This document shows, piece after piece, positions 1 to 8,600 of a stretch of DNA of 64,000 nt. The notes below the pieces were generated by a model, which was not told where the DNA came from, ran no database searches, and saw nothing but the letters and a program-made list of their open reading frames with translations. Each line of letters begins with the position of its first letter. Position 1 is the stretch's first letter. This DNA comes from Chryseobacterium defluvii (lineage in GTDB: Bacteria; Bacteroidota; Bacteroidia; Flavobacteriales; Weeksellaceae): the NCBI RefSeq assembly GCF_014204415.1, contig NZ_JACHLE010000002.1, positions 1 to 64,000 of the forward strand, read 5' to 3'. Position numbers and translations under genes: made by a program.

Positions 1-377
1 CCTGCTAAAAGAAAACCGCCTTCCTGAGTAGCTATTGTTGTCGCGAGAAAATCATGATTTTGTCCTGAAAGGTATTTTCCCCAAACCTCTTCGCCCTGCT
101 GATTGAGTTTTACCAAGTGGAAATCATAACCGTTGTTTTGGGTAGAGTTGAGGGTTGAGGGTTGAGAGCCTAATGTGGAACTTCCTGCCCCCATCTTCTG
201 ACTTCCAGTCTGAATGGAACTTCCCGTAACAAGATACTGATGATCAATCGTAGTAGTAACCTGGCTTAAAAAATCCTGAGTACCGGAGCTGATGTCTTTC
301 TGCCAGAAAATTTCCTGAGCTGATACATTCAGAAATGTGCACATGAAAAATACACTGAAGTAATTTTTTTTCATCAT
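1..377 (-). CDS. Secreted protein, N-terminal fragment (cut by window edge)
   Basis: This is the 5' end of a minus-strand gene that runs off the left edge; about 125 residues are visible. The start is one of two adjacent ATG codons (377 or 374), followed by KKNYFSVFF and an Ala-Gln signal-peptidase-like site near residue 20, so the product is exported. The mature part begins EIFWQKDISS and continues with repeated phrases of the type 'YLVTGSS' and 'GYDFHLVKLNQQGEEVWGKYLSG'. These resemble the beta-propeller-like repeats at the start of large T9SS or RHS-type surface proteins in Chryseobacterium, but the diagnostic C-terminus is outside the window. A run of three 7-bp repeats lies inside the frame at 144-168. 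The function is unknown. Confidence 0.7.
   Translation of the reverse strand, partial: MMKKNYFSVFFMCTFLNVSAQEIFWQKDISSGTQDFLSQVTTTIDHQYLVTGSSIQTGSQKMGAGSSTLGSQPSTLNSTQNNGYDFHLVKLNQQGEEVWGKYLSGQNHDFLATTIATQEGGFLLA
144..168. repeat. Heptanucleotide tandem repeat inside a coding frame
   Basis: Three near-identical 7-bp units (AGAGTTG, AGGGTTG, AGGGTTG) plus a partial fourth. They lie within the reading frame of the exported protein at the left edge and encode a Ser/Thr/Asn/Pro-rich stretch. Because 7 is not a multiple of 3, gain or loss of one unit would shift the frame. Confidence 0.75.
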
Positions 378-472
378 TTTATTTTTAGAATTTTAATCAA
401 AAAGAGGCTGTTTTAATTACTCTCATAAATCAGGTTCAAATCTATGCTAAACTTAAAACCTGATGAAATGAA

Positions 473-504
473 ATACATTACAAATTTATAAATTTGTAAT
501 GTAT
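473..504. repeat. Perfect 32-bp palindrome
   Basis: Sixteen-base arms starting ATACATTAC meet with no loop and are perfectly complementary. The element sits about 96 bp upstream of the leftward secreted-protein gene, in the divergent intergenic region. It is AT-rich (four G/C pairs in the whole palindrome). It could be an operator, a weak terminator or a cruciform; the sequence does not decide. Confidence 0.8.
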
Positions 505-969
505 GTTATAAATTCAACAGATATATGTATTTAAAAAACAACACATTAACCCAAACACAAATCCTTATGACAATGACTTTAACTTTAAGCAATATTCTCC
601 ATAAAAATGATAATTTTTTATAAAAACCAAAAAGACGACTTCCTTTTTTACTTGATTATTCTTATTGCTGACTAAAAAATGTTTTTAATAATACTACAAT
701 TTGGTTTGTATTTTAAATTTTGATCTTCAAGTTTCAGAATGGGTGTGAGTTATAAGATTTAACCAAACCTGCATAATTTATAACCTCTTGATACCAGAAA
801 GCAAAAAACAAAAATATAAGGGAACTAAAAAACCTTTCAGGAATATTACGGAAAGATTGGTAATGTTTCAAACCTAGGAATAAGAACTTTTTTATGGCCA
901 ACATTTATATCCCCCAAAATACATTTTTAAAGTAAATTTTTATCGAAAGGTTGGAAACGTTTACATAAA

Positions 970-1001
970 TTGTAATTATACCTTTTATATTTTTATATTT
1001 G
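970..1001 (+). promoter_or_regulatory. Probable promoter of the DUF2851 operon
   Basis: A TATATTTG box (994-1001) matches the Bacteroidota -7 consensus TAnnTTTG. A TTG (970-972) lies 21 bp upstream as the -33 element. The ATG at 1013 follows after only 11 bp, so the untranslated leader would be very short. Confidence 0.5.
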
Positions 1002-1012
1002 TTTACACACTT

Positions 1013-2284
1013 ATGACGGAAAAACTGCTTCAATATCTTTGGAACTTTAAAGTTTTCAAAAATTTTGACTTCAAGGATATTGAAGGAAATCCCGTTGAGA
1101 TCTTAAATTTCGGGAAATGGAATACAGATGCCGGGCCGGATTTCTTATTGGCAAAAATAAAGATCAATGATGTAATTATAGCAGGAAATATAGAGCTTCA
1201 TATAAAATCCTCCGACTGGATCTTCCACAATCATTCCAAAGACCCTAATTATGAAAACATTATCCTGCATGTTGTTTTCCAGCATGATATGGAAATCAAT
1301 GAATTCAAAGACCAGCATATTCCGACCCTGGAGCTAAAACACTTTATTGATCAAAGTATTCTGTCGAGATATGAAAAAATGGCTAATGAAACCCAATTTA
1401 TTCCCTGTGAGAGTATTTTCGATAAGAATAAGATTCCTGCCAACCTTCATGAAGAAAATGTTCTGAAAAAGCTGGATGAAAAATCTTCTGAACTCGAGAA
1501 AGACCTCAAACAGCATAAAAATAATTTTGAAGCGGTTTTATTCCATAGCCTCGCCTACTCTTTCGGGCTGAAAGTAAATGCTTTGATTTTCAGGCAGCTT
1601 GCAGAAAGTATTGATTTTAGTATCATCAACAAGATCCGGCAAAATAAAACCCAGTTAGAGGCTTTATTATTCGGAACCTCAGGCTGGCTTGAAAATCCGG
1701 CTGATCATCAAATGCAGATATGGAAAAGAGAATTTGAGTTTATAAAAGCTAAGTTTAACATCTCTGACGTTAAATTCCATCCTAAATTTTTGAGATTAAG
1801 GCCTCCTAATTTCCCAACCATCCGTTTGTCACAATTAGCAGATCTTTACCGGCACCAAAACCTGTTTTCAAAAATAATTCATGCGAAGAACTCTGCTGAA
1901 TTGTTTAATGTTTTTGAAAACGTAAAAGCCTCGGAATATTGGAACAACCATTTCAACTTCGGAAAGATTTCAAAAACAGATCAGCCTAAAATCCTTAGCA
2001 AAGATTTTATTGAGCTTGTCATTCTAAATACCGTTCTCCCATTAAAATATACTTATCACAGGTATCATAACGAAGAAATTGCCGGTGAGATCCTGGAATT
2101 TTATAAAAGTATTCCTTCAGAAAAAAATTCAGTGATTGATCAATGGAAAAAACTGGGATTAAAGGTTAACAATGCTCTGGAAAGTCAGAGTTTGATTTAT
2201 CAATATACCCATAGCTGTAAAGAAAAAAATTGCTTAAATTGCAGTATCGGATTTAAACTTTTAAAAGGATCTTCAAATGCTTGA
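1013..2284 (+). CDS. DUF2851 family protein
   Basis: This 423-residue cytoplasmic protein matches the DUF2851 family common in Bacteroidota. The hallmark N-terminal stretch (about residues 20-90) contains NFGKWNTDAGPDFLLAKI and GNIELHIKSSDW, followed by HNHSKDPNYENIILHVV. The C-terminal end carries a CxxxxCxxC-type cysteine cluster (HSCKEKNCLNCSIG, about residues 402-416) that could bind a metal. No signal peptide or membrane segment is visible. It is the first gene of a three-gene operon; its stop overlaps the start of the PspC-like gene by 8 bp. Family assignment is firm; the biochemical function is unknown, although the PD-(D/E)-like and metal-binding features hint at a nucleic-acid role. 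Confidence 0.85.
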   Translation: MTEKLLQYLWNFKVFKNFDFKDIEGNPVEILNFGKWNTDAGPDFLLAKIKINDVIIAGNIELHIKSSDWIFHNHSKDPNYENIILHVVFQHDMEINEFKDQHIPTLELKHFIDQSILSRYEKMANETQFIPCESIFDKNKIPANLHEENVLKKLDEKSSELEKDLKQHKNNFEAVLFHSLAYSFGLKVNALIFRQLAESIDFSIINKIRQNKTQLEALLFGTSGWLENPADHQMQIWKREFEFIKAKFNISDVKFHPKFLRLRPPNFPTIRLSQLADLYRHQNLFSKIIHAKNSAELFNVFENVKASEYWNNHFNFGKISKTDQPKILSKDFIELVILNTVLPLKYTYHRYHNEEIAGEILEFYKSIPSEKNSVIDQWKKLGLKVNNALESQSLIYQYTHSCKEKNCLNCSIGFKLLKGSSNA

Positions 2285-2498
2285 CAACATTCGTCACAAA
2301 ATGGAAAGGGAATGGTTTGGTGTTCTTACCAGAATGGGAGCCAAATTAGGGATTCCTGTGTCTAAACTAAGGATCTTTTTTATTTATTCCACTTTTGCAA
2401 CAGCAGGATTTTTCTTCCTGATCTATCTTGGCCTGGCATTTATTTTATGGATCAAGGATATCTTTATTACCAGAAGGCCAAGCGTTTTTGATTTATAG
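2277..2498 (+). CDS. Small PspC-domain-like membrane protein
   Basis: A 73-residue protein with a PspC-like layout. A basic amphipathic N-terminal part (residues 1-35, including GVLTRMGAKLGIPVSKLRIFFIYST) leads into one strongly hydrophobic segment (about residues 38-58), with a short cytoplasmic tail. PspC domains sense or transmit envelope stress in other bacteria, but many Bacteroidota copies are orphan and uncharacterised, and there is no pspA or pspB here. It overlaps the upstream gene by 8 bp and is followed by the GNAT gene after 2 bp, so the three are almost certainly co-transcribed and translationally coupled. Confidence 0.7.
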   Translation: MLDNIRHKMEREWFGVLTRMGAKLGIPVSKLRIFFIYSTFATAGFFFLIYLGLAFILWIKDIFITRRPSVFDL

Positions 2499-2500
2499 TT

Positions 2501-3013
2501 ATGGAATTTTTACAGATCACTTCTCCGGATGACTACAGAATACAGGAAATATACAACTCCTATAGTACCACTTTTCCTGAGGACGAAAGAAGAGACTGGT
2601 ATCAGTTTATAGAAATTTTATCAAACCCCAGTGCCCGGATCATCTCTGTCCTGCATGAATCCAAAAATATCGGATATCTCATCATCTGGGAACTCAGCAA
2701 TCATATTTTTGTGGAACATTTTGAAGTGTTTGCCGAATTCAGGAGCCAGAAACTTGGGTCTCATATTACCGGCTATTTATTTAAAAATTTTCCACGGATC
2801 ATTTTAGAAATTGAGCCTGAACATTCAGGAGATGATGCTAAAAGGCGCTATTCATTTTATCAGAAAAACGGCTTCAGTCTTATCGATGAAACGTATGTAC
2901 AGCCAAGCTACGGTGAAGGAAAAAAGCCTTTGGATCTTTGGCTGCTGGCCAATTATCATCCTACGAATTTAAAGGAAGTAAAAGAGGAGATTTACGATAT
3001 TGTTTATCATTAA
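2501..3013 (+). CDS. GNAT family N-acetyltransferase
   Basis: A 170-residue single-domain acetyltransferase of the GNAT fold. The central beta-strand/acetyl-CoA loop region is visible at about residues 80-105 (HFEVFAEFRSQKLGSHITGYL, corresponding to the R/QxxGxG/A motif). It is followed by the conserved late helix-strand YSFYQKNGF typical of motif B. The substrate cannot be read from sequence. It is the last gene of the DUF2851-PspC operon (2 bp spacing). The product has no export signal and should act in the cytoplasm. Confidence 0.75.
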   Translation: MEFLQITSPDDYRIQEIYNSYSTTFPEDERRDWYQFIEILSNPSARIISVLHESKNIGYLIIWELSNHIFVEHFEVFAEFRSQKLGSHITGYLFKNFPRIILEIEPEHSGDDAKRRYSFYQKNGFSLIDETYVQPSYGEGKKPLDLWLLANYHPTNLKEVKEEIYDIVYH

Positions 3014-3050
3014 TATATAAGTCAGGAGCTCCGATTTATTTCTAAATTTT

Positions 3051-3104
3051 CTCTCGCAGATTACGTAGATGTTTACGTTGTATAGCCTGCTCAATCTGTC
3101 AGAG
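3051..3104. repeat. Dispersed inverted-repeat element, CTC-CGCAGATT family (copy 1)
   Basis: A 54-bp element in the convergent spacer between the GNAT gene and the SIMPL gene. Its 12-bp ends (CTCTCGCAGATT and AATCTGTCAGAG) are inverted repeats with 10 of 12 positions paired. The left arm and the interior word GATTACGTAGATG match the element at 15366-15439, so the two belong to one family. Confidence 0.65.
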
Positions 3105-3108
3105 TATT

Positions 3109-3843
3109 TTAATTTACTTCATATTCTAATTTGATCGTAATACTTGCTTCCTTTTCTTTAGAAGATGTATTAAAGGTCCCGCCATAAGAATAATCTTCGT
3201 TAGAATTGGGAGCTGTTATCTGAATAACCCCCATGGTCGCTTTTTTAAGTTTTCCCAGGCTGCTTCCGGAATTTTCTGCGATCTTTTCTGCACGCTCTTT
3301 AGCATCTTTTGTTGCTGCAGCAATCATTTCCTGCTTTACACCCGCCAACTTCGTGTAAAAATAGCTGGGAGAGGAAGAAGTAAACTCTATTCCACGGTTG
3401 ATGATCTCCGTAATATTTCTGGAAAGATTTTCAATTTTACCTACCTCTTTACTTTCAATAGAGACCTTCTGGGTCAGATTATAACCCGAAAATTCACCCT
3501 GCACATAATTCCCGTTGGAATCCGTATAACTTCTGAACTGCTTCTGAATATCTACGGAAGAAAATACGATTTCGTTTTGTCTGATGCCTTTGGATATAAG
3601 ATAATCGTTGATGATCTTTCTGTCAACAGCCAATTCATCATAAGCTGATTTTAAATCGAAATTATTCTTGGAAAAACTTCCGGACCAGGTGATCAGGTCA
3701 GAAGTAAACTGTTTAGTCCCCAGACCCGTTACAGAAATGGTATTTTCAGATCTATTCCTGTTCTTGATGGCGTTCCCGAGAAGTCCGAGACCAATAACAA
3801 AACCCAAGGCGGCAATTGCTATGGCAATGATACTTTTATTCAT
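3109..3843 (-). CDS. SIMPL domain (DUF541) protein
   Basis: A 244-residue protein with an N-terminal hydrophobic segment (about residues 5-26) acting as signal anchor or signal peptide, followed by a SIMPL/DUF541 domain. Family marks include ISVTGLGTKQFTSDLITWSGSF at the start of the domain, the paired ISKGIRQNEIVFSSVDIQ region, and AATKDAKERAEKIAENSGSSLGKLKKAT (about residues 175-202), which matches the conserved 'A..A..RA..lA...g..lG' signature. The protein should face the periplasm. SIMPL proteins form ring-shaped oligomers in some bacteria, with no agreed enzymatic function. It is monocistronic, with the repeat element 3051-3104 just downstream. Confidence 0.85.
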   Translation of the reverse strand: MNKSIIAIAIAALGFVIGLGLLGNAIKNRNRSENTISVTGLGTKQFTSDLITWSGSFSKNNFDLKSAYDELAVDRKIINDYLISKGIRQNEIVFSSVDIQKQFRSYTDSNGNYVQGEFSGYNLTQKVSIESKEVGKIENLSRNITEIINRGIEFTSSSPSYFYTKLAGVKQEMIAAATKDAKERAEKIAENSGSSLGKLKKATMGVIQITAPNSNEDYSYGGTFNTSSKEKEASITIKLEYEVN

Positions 3844-3945
3844 AAAATTTGCGAATTTGATTGATTAAAAATTAATATTTTATTTTTTCAATGAAACTAA
3901 TATATCAATTTTTATTCCAAGATTTTAAGATTTCATTAACGCTTG

Positions 3946-4728
3946 TTAAGGATTTTTAACTTTTAATCTTTCCACATATTTAGGAATGGTTTTTTCCATT
4001 TCAAACAAGGCACCGTCAATATTCTTTTTTTTAACGAAAGGTAAAATATGAGGATTTTCAGTAAAAGCATATTGTATAAATTCTTTGATTTTTCCCTCAG
4101 GAATCCCCTGATCAAGAAAATACTGAGCATCCGTCCTATCAATGATCCATTTCATATTTCGCTGTGAGTCTTCATATTTATAGAGGTTTTTCATTCTTCT
4201 GGCATCACCGCTTATTAATTTATATATGGCATCAATATCAAAAGTTAAAACTGTTCCTATTGAAAGAAGGACATCTTTTAGTTCCGGGGCTTTTTCCCGC
4301 ATTACTTCCGGTGGTCTGGGCAATCCTATATCCTTTTGAAGTTTGGCTACCTTATCTTCTTTCGTAAGTCTTTTGGAGTCTTTCTTCAGGTCGCCCGTAA
4401 GTTTCAGAATTTCCACCTCTTCTATTTCTTCCGGAATCCGCTGTAAGATAACATTAACCGGAATGTCAGTACCATAAACTTTTCTTACTACTCTTTCGTA
4501 GCCTTTTTTTATAAAACGTAATTCATCATTCCCGGATCCTTCTATCATAAATTCCCCGGAAGAATCATTATAGACACTTTTACCGTTAGAGACATTCACC
4601 ACCAGAACAGAAGTTATGACCATATCATTCTCACTCATCACTTTTCCTTTAATTCTCTGCTGTGAAAATAACCCGGTAAATGAAAAGCACAAGCTCACTA
4701 AAAGGCTTTTAATAATCCAACTTTTCAT
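3946..4728 (-). CDS. Secreted carboxypeptidase-regulatory-like domain protein (copy 1)
   Basis: A 260-residue exported protein. The signal peptide spans residues 1-22 (ends SLLVSLCFSFTGLFSQ). Residues 23-95 form a carboxypeptidase-D regulatory-like / CNA-B-like beta-sandwich (RIKGKVMSENDMVITSVLVVN, then GEFMIEGSGNDELRFIKKGYERV). The rest is charged and mainly helical. It is a paralogue of the next gene upstream: both keep the order signal peptide, 'GKV..G....D..V.N', 'GDELRFVKSGYER' and 'LTGDLKKDSK..'. The spacing between them is 4 bp, so they form a tandem-duplicate operon. In Bacteroidota such domains usually sit in front of TonB-dependent receptors; here they are free-standing, so the partner is unknown. 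Confidence 0.7.
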   Translation of the reverse strand: MKSWIIKSLLVSLCFSFTGLFSQQRIKGKVMSENDMVITSVLVVNVSNGKSVYNDSSGEFMIEGSGNDELRFIKKGYERVVRKVYGTDIPVNVILQRIPEEIEEVEILKLTGDLKKDSKRLTKEDKVAKLQKDIGLPRPPEVMREKAPELKDVLLSIGTVLTFDIDAIYKLISGDARRMKNLYKYEDSQRNMKWIIDRTDAQYFLDQGIPEGKIKEFIQYAFTENPHILPFVKKKNIDGALFEMEKTIPKYVERLKVKNP

Positions 4729-4732
4729 ACTA

Positions 4733-5473
4733 TTATTTTGAAGCCTGTGGAGCCTTGTAAGTAGAGATTCTGGTCAGGACTGCCCTTTGAAATCTCATCA
4801 GGTCAGCATCACTGCAATATCCGTATTTCAAAATGGTCTTCCGTTCAAAACCGCCTGCAAAAATATAGTAAATAAAATGCTGGATCTGGGATTTTTCAAT
4901 TTTTAGATCTTCGAAATATTGTGGTCCCAAAGCACTGATAAGATGGCTCATAAGATCCACATCATCCCATTTATTTTTAACTTTCCCTAAACTAAAGGTT
5001 CCTTTTGTAACAGGCTGTACAAATTCTCCGGGCCTTGCAGCCAAAACCCTCGGGTCAGATTTCTGGGCGATATAGCGGTCCAGGTCTTTGATCAGTTTTT
5101 CAACTTTTTTAGGCCTGTTCATATTTTTTGAATCAATTTTCAGGTCACCGGTCAGTCCCTGCTTGATTTCTACTTCTTGAATCAGGGTTGCAGCTCTGGT
5201 AAGAGTAACATTTAATGGTGCATCAGTACTTGCTTTTTTAGCAGATCTTTCATAGCCTGATTTTACAAAACGAAGTTCATCCCCCTGTCTTCCGGAGATC
5301 ATAAAATGTCCGTCCTTGTTGGTCGCCACCCTTTCATCGGTTCTGATATTAATTACTGTAACATCCGGCATTTCAAGATGGCCTTCGGAGACTACTTTAC
5401 CAAAAATATAGTCCTGGGCATTGATGCTGATGAAGAAGAAAAAGGAAAAAAGAAAAAATAATTTAAGCTTCAC
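4733..5473 (-). CDS. Secreted carboxypeptidase-regulatory-like domain protein (copy 2)
   Basis: A 246-residue exported protein and paralogue of the gene 4 bp downstream. The signal peptide spans residues 1-19 (hydrophobic run of Phe/Leu ending ISINAQ), then a regulatory-like beta-sandwich at 20-92 (DYIFGKVVSEGHLEMPDVTVIN, ... GRQGDELRFVKSGYER). The helical C-terminal half has LTGDLKIDSKNMNRPKKVEKL. It is the first gene of the two-gene unit; a TAGTTTTG -7-like box is present upstream. The function is unknown. The paralogues are diverged enough that the duplication is not recent. Confidence 0.7.
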   Translation of the reverse strand: MKLKLFFLFSFFFFISINAQDYIFGKVVSEGHLEMPDVTVINIRTDERVATNKDGHFMISGRQGDELRFVKSGYERSAKKASTDAPLNVTLTRAATLIQEVEIKQGLTGDLKIDSKNMNRPKKVEKLIKDLDRYIAQKSDPRVLAARPGEFVQPVTKGTFSLGKVKNKWDDVDLMSHLISALGPQYFEDLKIEKSQIQHFIYYIFAGGFERKTILKYGYCSDADLMRFQRAVLTRISTYKAPQASK

Positions 5474-5492
5474 AGATAGTTTTTTATAAAAG

Positions 5493-5500
5493 CAAAACTA
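5493..5500 (-). promoter_or_regulatory. -7-like box upstream of the carboxypeptidase-regulatory pair
   Basis: On the minus strand this reads TAGTTTTG, an exact fit to TAnnTTTG, 20 bp upstream of the start codon. No convincing TTG -33 element is found at 19-21 bp. Confidence 0.35.
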
Positions 5501-5656
5501 AAGTTATTTTTAAATTGTGACATAAGTTTAACCAGAGTTAACTTGTTTTAGGATTTTTTTTAGAATTTCTATTTCTAAATTTGTTAAATAGCCTCTCGAA
5601 ATTGTTAAAATCTCATTTAAAATTTAACTAACTTGCAGTGTTAATTCGTTCTGAAA

Positions 5657-8600
5657 ATGCAAAATTCCTATACAGTGATCAATGCTTCTGCGGGTTCGGG
5701 GAAAACCTATGCCCTGGTTCAGAGGCTTTTGATGATCTGTCTTCGTTATCCTAATCAGCAACATACGATCAGGAATATACTGGCCCTTACTTTTACCAAC
5801 AAAGCCGCCAATGAAATGAAGGAAAGGATATTATCCTGGCTGGGAGATTTTTCAAAGGAAACTTTTGCAGACAATAACGATTTAAAGAATATCCAAAAAG
5901 CATTTGAAGCAGAAGGTTTAAGGATCACCATAGATGAGCTGCATATCCGTTCCAAAAAGCTATTGGATTATATTCTCCATAATTATTCCACCTTAAATAT
6001 CGGTACGATAGACCGGTTCAATTCCCGTCTGGTAAGAAGCTTTTCTTATGAGTTGGGACTGGCCAAGAATTTCAACCTTGAGATCGAAGCGGAACCTTTT
6101 CTGATTGAAGCCGTGGATAAAATGCTGGATCAGATCGGGGAAAATGATGTGATCTCCAATTCTTTTATGGATTACGTAGATTACAGCCTTGAAAACAATG
6201 AACGGATCAATTTAAACAAAAACCTTTACGGCTCTGCCAAAGAGTTTGTAAAGGATATTCATTACGAATACCTGAAAAGTAATAAAGGTTTTGATGATGC
6301 CAGCTATGAAAATATAAAGAACGAGATCCGGAAAGAGATCATATTGAACAAAAAACAATCTGCAGAACTTGCCATACAATCCATTGAACTTTTCAAATCA
6401 AGAAATCTGGATATTGAAGATTTTGCACAGGGCAAAAACGGAATTGGTGGTTTTTTCATGAAGGTCACTGATTTTTATGACCAGAAAAGAACCGGATTTC
6501 CTTTTCCGACTACGCAGGAAGAGACAGTTGTAAACAATTATAGGAAAGGGGCTTCTGCAAAGTCTAAAAATAAAGAATCAGAAATCTTTGAAATCCTGGA
6601 TCAATTGCTTGAAAACAGGATGCAACTGATCTTTTTATATATTGAAACCCAGAAAAAGGAAAAGATTTTATCAGCACTTCTTCCGTTAAAAGTAAATAAG
6701 GACATTCAGGATGAGTTACGAAAAATTGAGGAAGAAAATGACCTGGTTCTGCTTTCAAAATTCAATATCCTGATCAATGAAAATCTCAGGAATGAGCCTT
6801 CAGCTTTTATTTACGAAAAAGTGGGTTCCCAGTTCCGGCATTATTTTTTTGATGAGTTTCAGGATACTTCGGAACTACAGTGGCAAAATTTCATTCCGTT
6901 AAGGGATCACAGCGTTTCGACGGAAAATACATCCTTCACATTGGTAGGAGATCCGAAACAGAGTATTTACCGGTTCCGGGGTGGCGAAAGCAAACTGATG
7001 CTGGATATCATCAATAAAAAGGAAATTTCTCCTAAAGAAGCTGAGCTTCTTGTTTTAAAGGATAACTGGCGAAGCGCTAAAAATATTGTAAGATTCAATA
7101 ATGAACTTTACAAATTTCATTCTGATATTTTAGAAGAAGAGCACAAAAATATCTTCGGAACAGATGCTGAACAAAACCCTAAATCGAAGATTGAAGGAAG
7201 AGTAAGGGTAAATCTTATTGAAAACCTCACCAATGAAGATTTCTACAGCGATACTTCTGAAAAAATGCGGAAAGATATCCAGGAATGCCTTGATAATGGT
7301 TTCCGGTTTTCTGATATTACAATCCTCTGCCGCGGAAATTTCGATATTTTCAGCTACTCTCAAAAGCTGGGAACCCTTAAGGTGAATTACAGAGGAGAAG
7401 AAACCAATATTAAAACTATTTCCGAAAAAGGCCTGACCCTGGAGCTCTCCAATACCATACAAGCCGTAATTGAATTCCTGAAATGGGAAGCTAATCCTAA
7501 AAACAAACCTCATCTCATTATGATGATGTATCATCTTAACAGATCCGGCAGGATTACAATGAATGACTTTACACTGGAAATGAGTAAAATTCTGGAAATC
7601 GGGCATCATGAAGAGATCCTTAAATTCATCCGGTCTGAGTATTCTTTACAGCTTAAACAAGACAATTTCCCAAGGTTCAATTTGTATAATTTTGTGGAAT
7701 ATTATATTAATGAATTTGCTTTTGAAAATAAAGAGACCGATTTTCTTCTGAATTTCCTGGAAATGCTTTTCAATTTCACTCAAAATGCAGGTGCCAGTAC
7801 GAAGGAGTTCTTAAAATACTGGGATGAGGAAGCTTCTGCCTATACAATTCAAGCTTCGGAAAATGTGGATGCGATTCAGATCATGACTATCCATAAGGCC
7901 AAGGGACTGGAATTTCCTGTCGTCTTTATTCCAATGATGAATAAAAACCGCGACAGTGAGTTTACCAACTGGTTTGAAACCAATGAATCCGATGCATTGA
8001 AATCAGTGAACATTAACCAATTCAGCAAGAATCTGGAGGCTTATGATGAAGAGATCGGAAAGTTTAACCGGCAAAACTCTTATAAAAATCTTGTCGACAG
8101 GTTATGCCTGCAATATGTAGCGACTACCAGACCTGTTGAGCAGTTATTTTTCTATCTTCAAAAAGCTAATAAAACTTCAAACAATCTTGAACTGCTGGAG
8201 TTTCTTCAGGCTAAAAATACGGAAAACGCCGATGAATTTGATCTCTATGATGTAAGTCCTGAGATCCTGAAAAAGCAGTCGGAAGATGCTGCTTCCTCTT
8301 TTAAAACAAAAGATATCCGCAATCTGAAAAATATTGATGAGAAAAATACTTCCATAAAGATCGCCACACCCTCCAAAAACTATCAGGTACGGAATGAAAA
8401 AGTGAGAATCGGTCTTTTTGTGCATGAACTACTATCAAAGATCAATACAGAAAAGGATATCGCAAAGGTATTGGAAAGCTACGTTCTGGAGGGACAGATC
8501 ACCACAGAAGAACAAAATGAGATACGGGAAACCTTATTGCAAATCGTTTCAACTTACGCCGAATATTTCGACGAAAAGTGGGAAGTAATCAATGAAAAAG

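Larger units (their letters stand above)
378..1012. other. AT-rich intergenic region of about 635 bp
   Basis: No reading frame with coding character was found on either strand. The region separates two divergent genes. It contains an 8-bp inverted repeat (429-436 with 457-464), a perfect 32-bp palindrome (473-504), a degenerate direct repeat (851-868 and 945-962, 15 of 18 positions equal) and a promoter for the rightward operon at 970-1001. Confidence 0.6.

Noticed and set aside
7130..7609. Long minus-strand open frames inside the helicase gene and similar shadows in other genes
   Set aside because: They lie opposite strongly conserved coding sequence and show no domain, start context or composition of their own.
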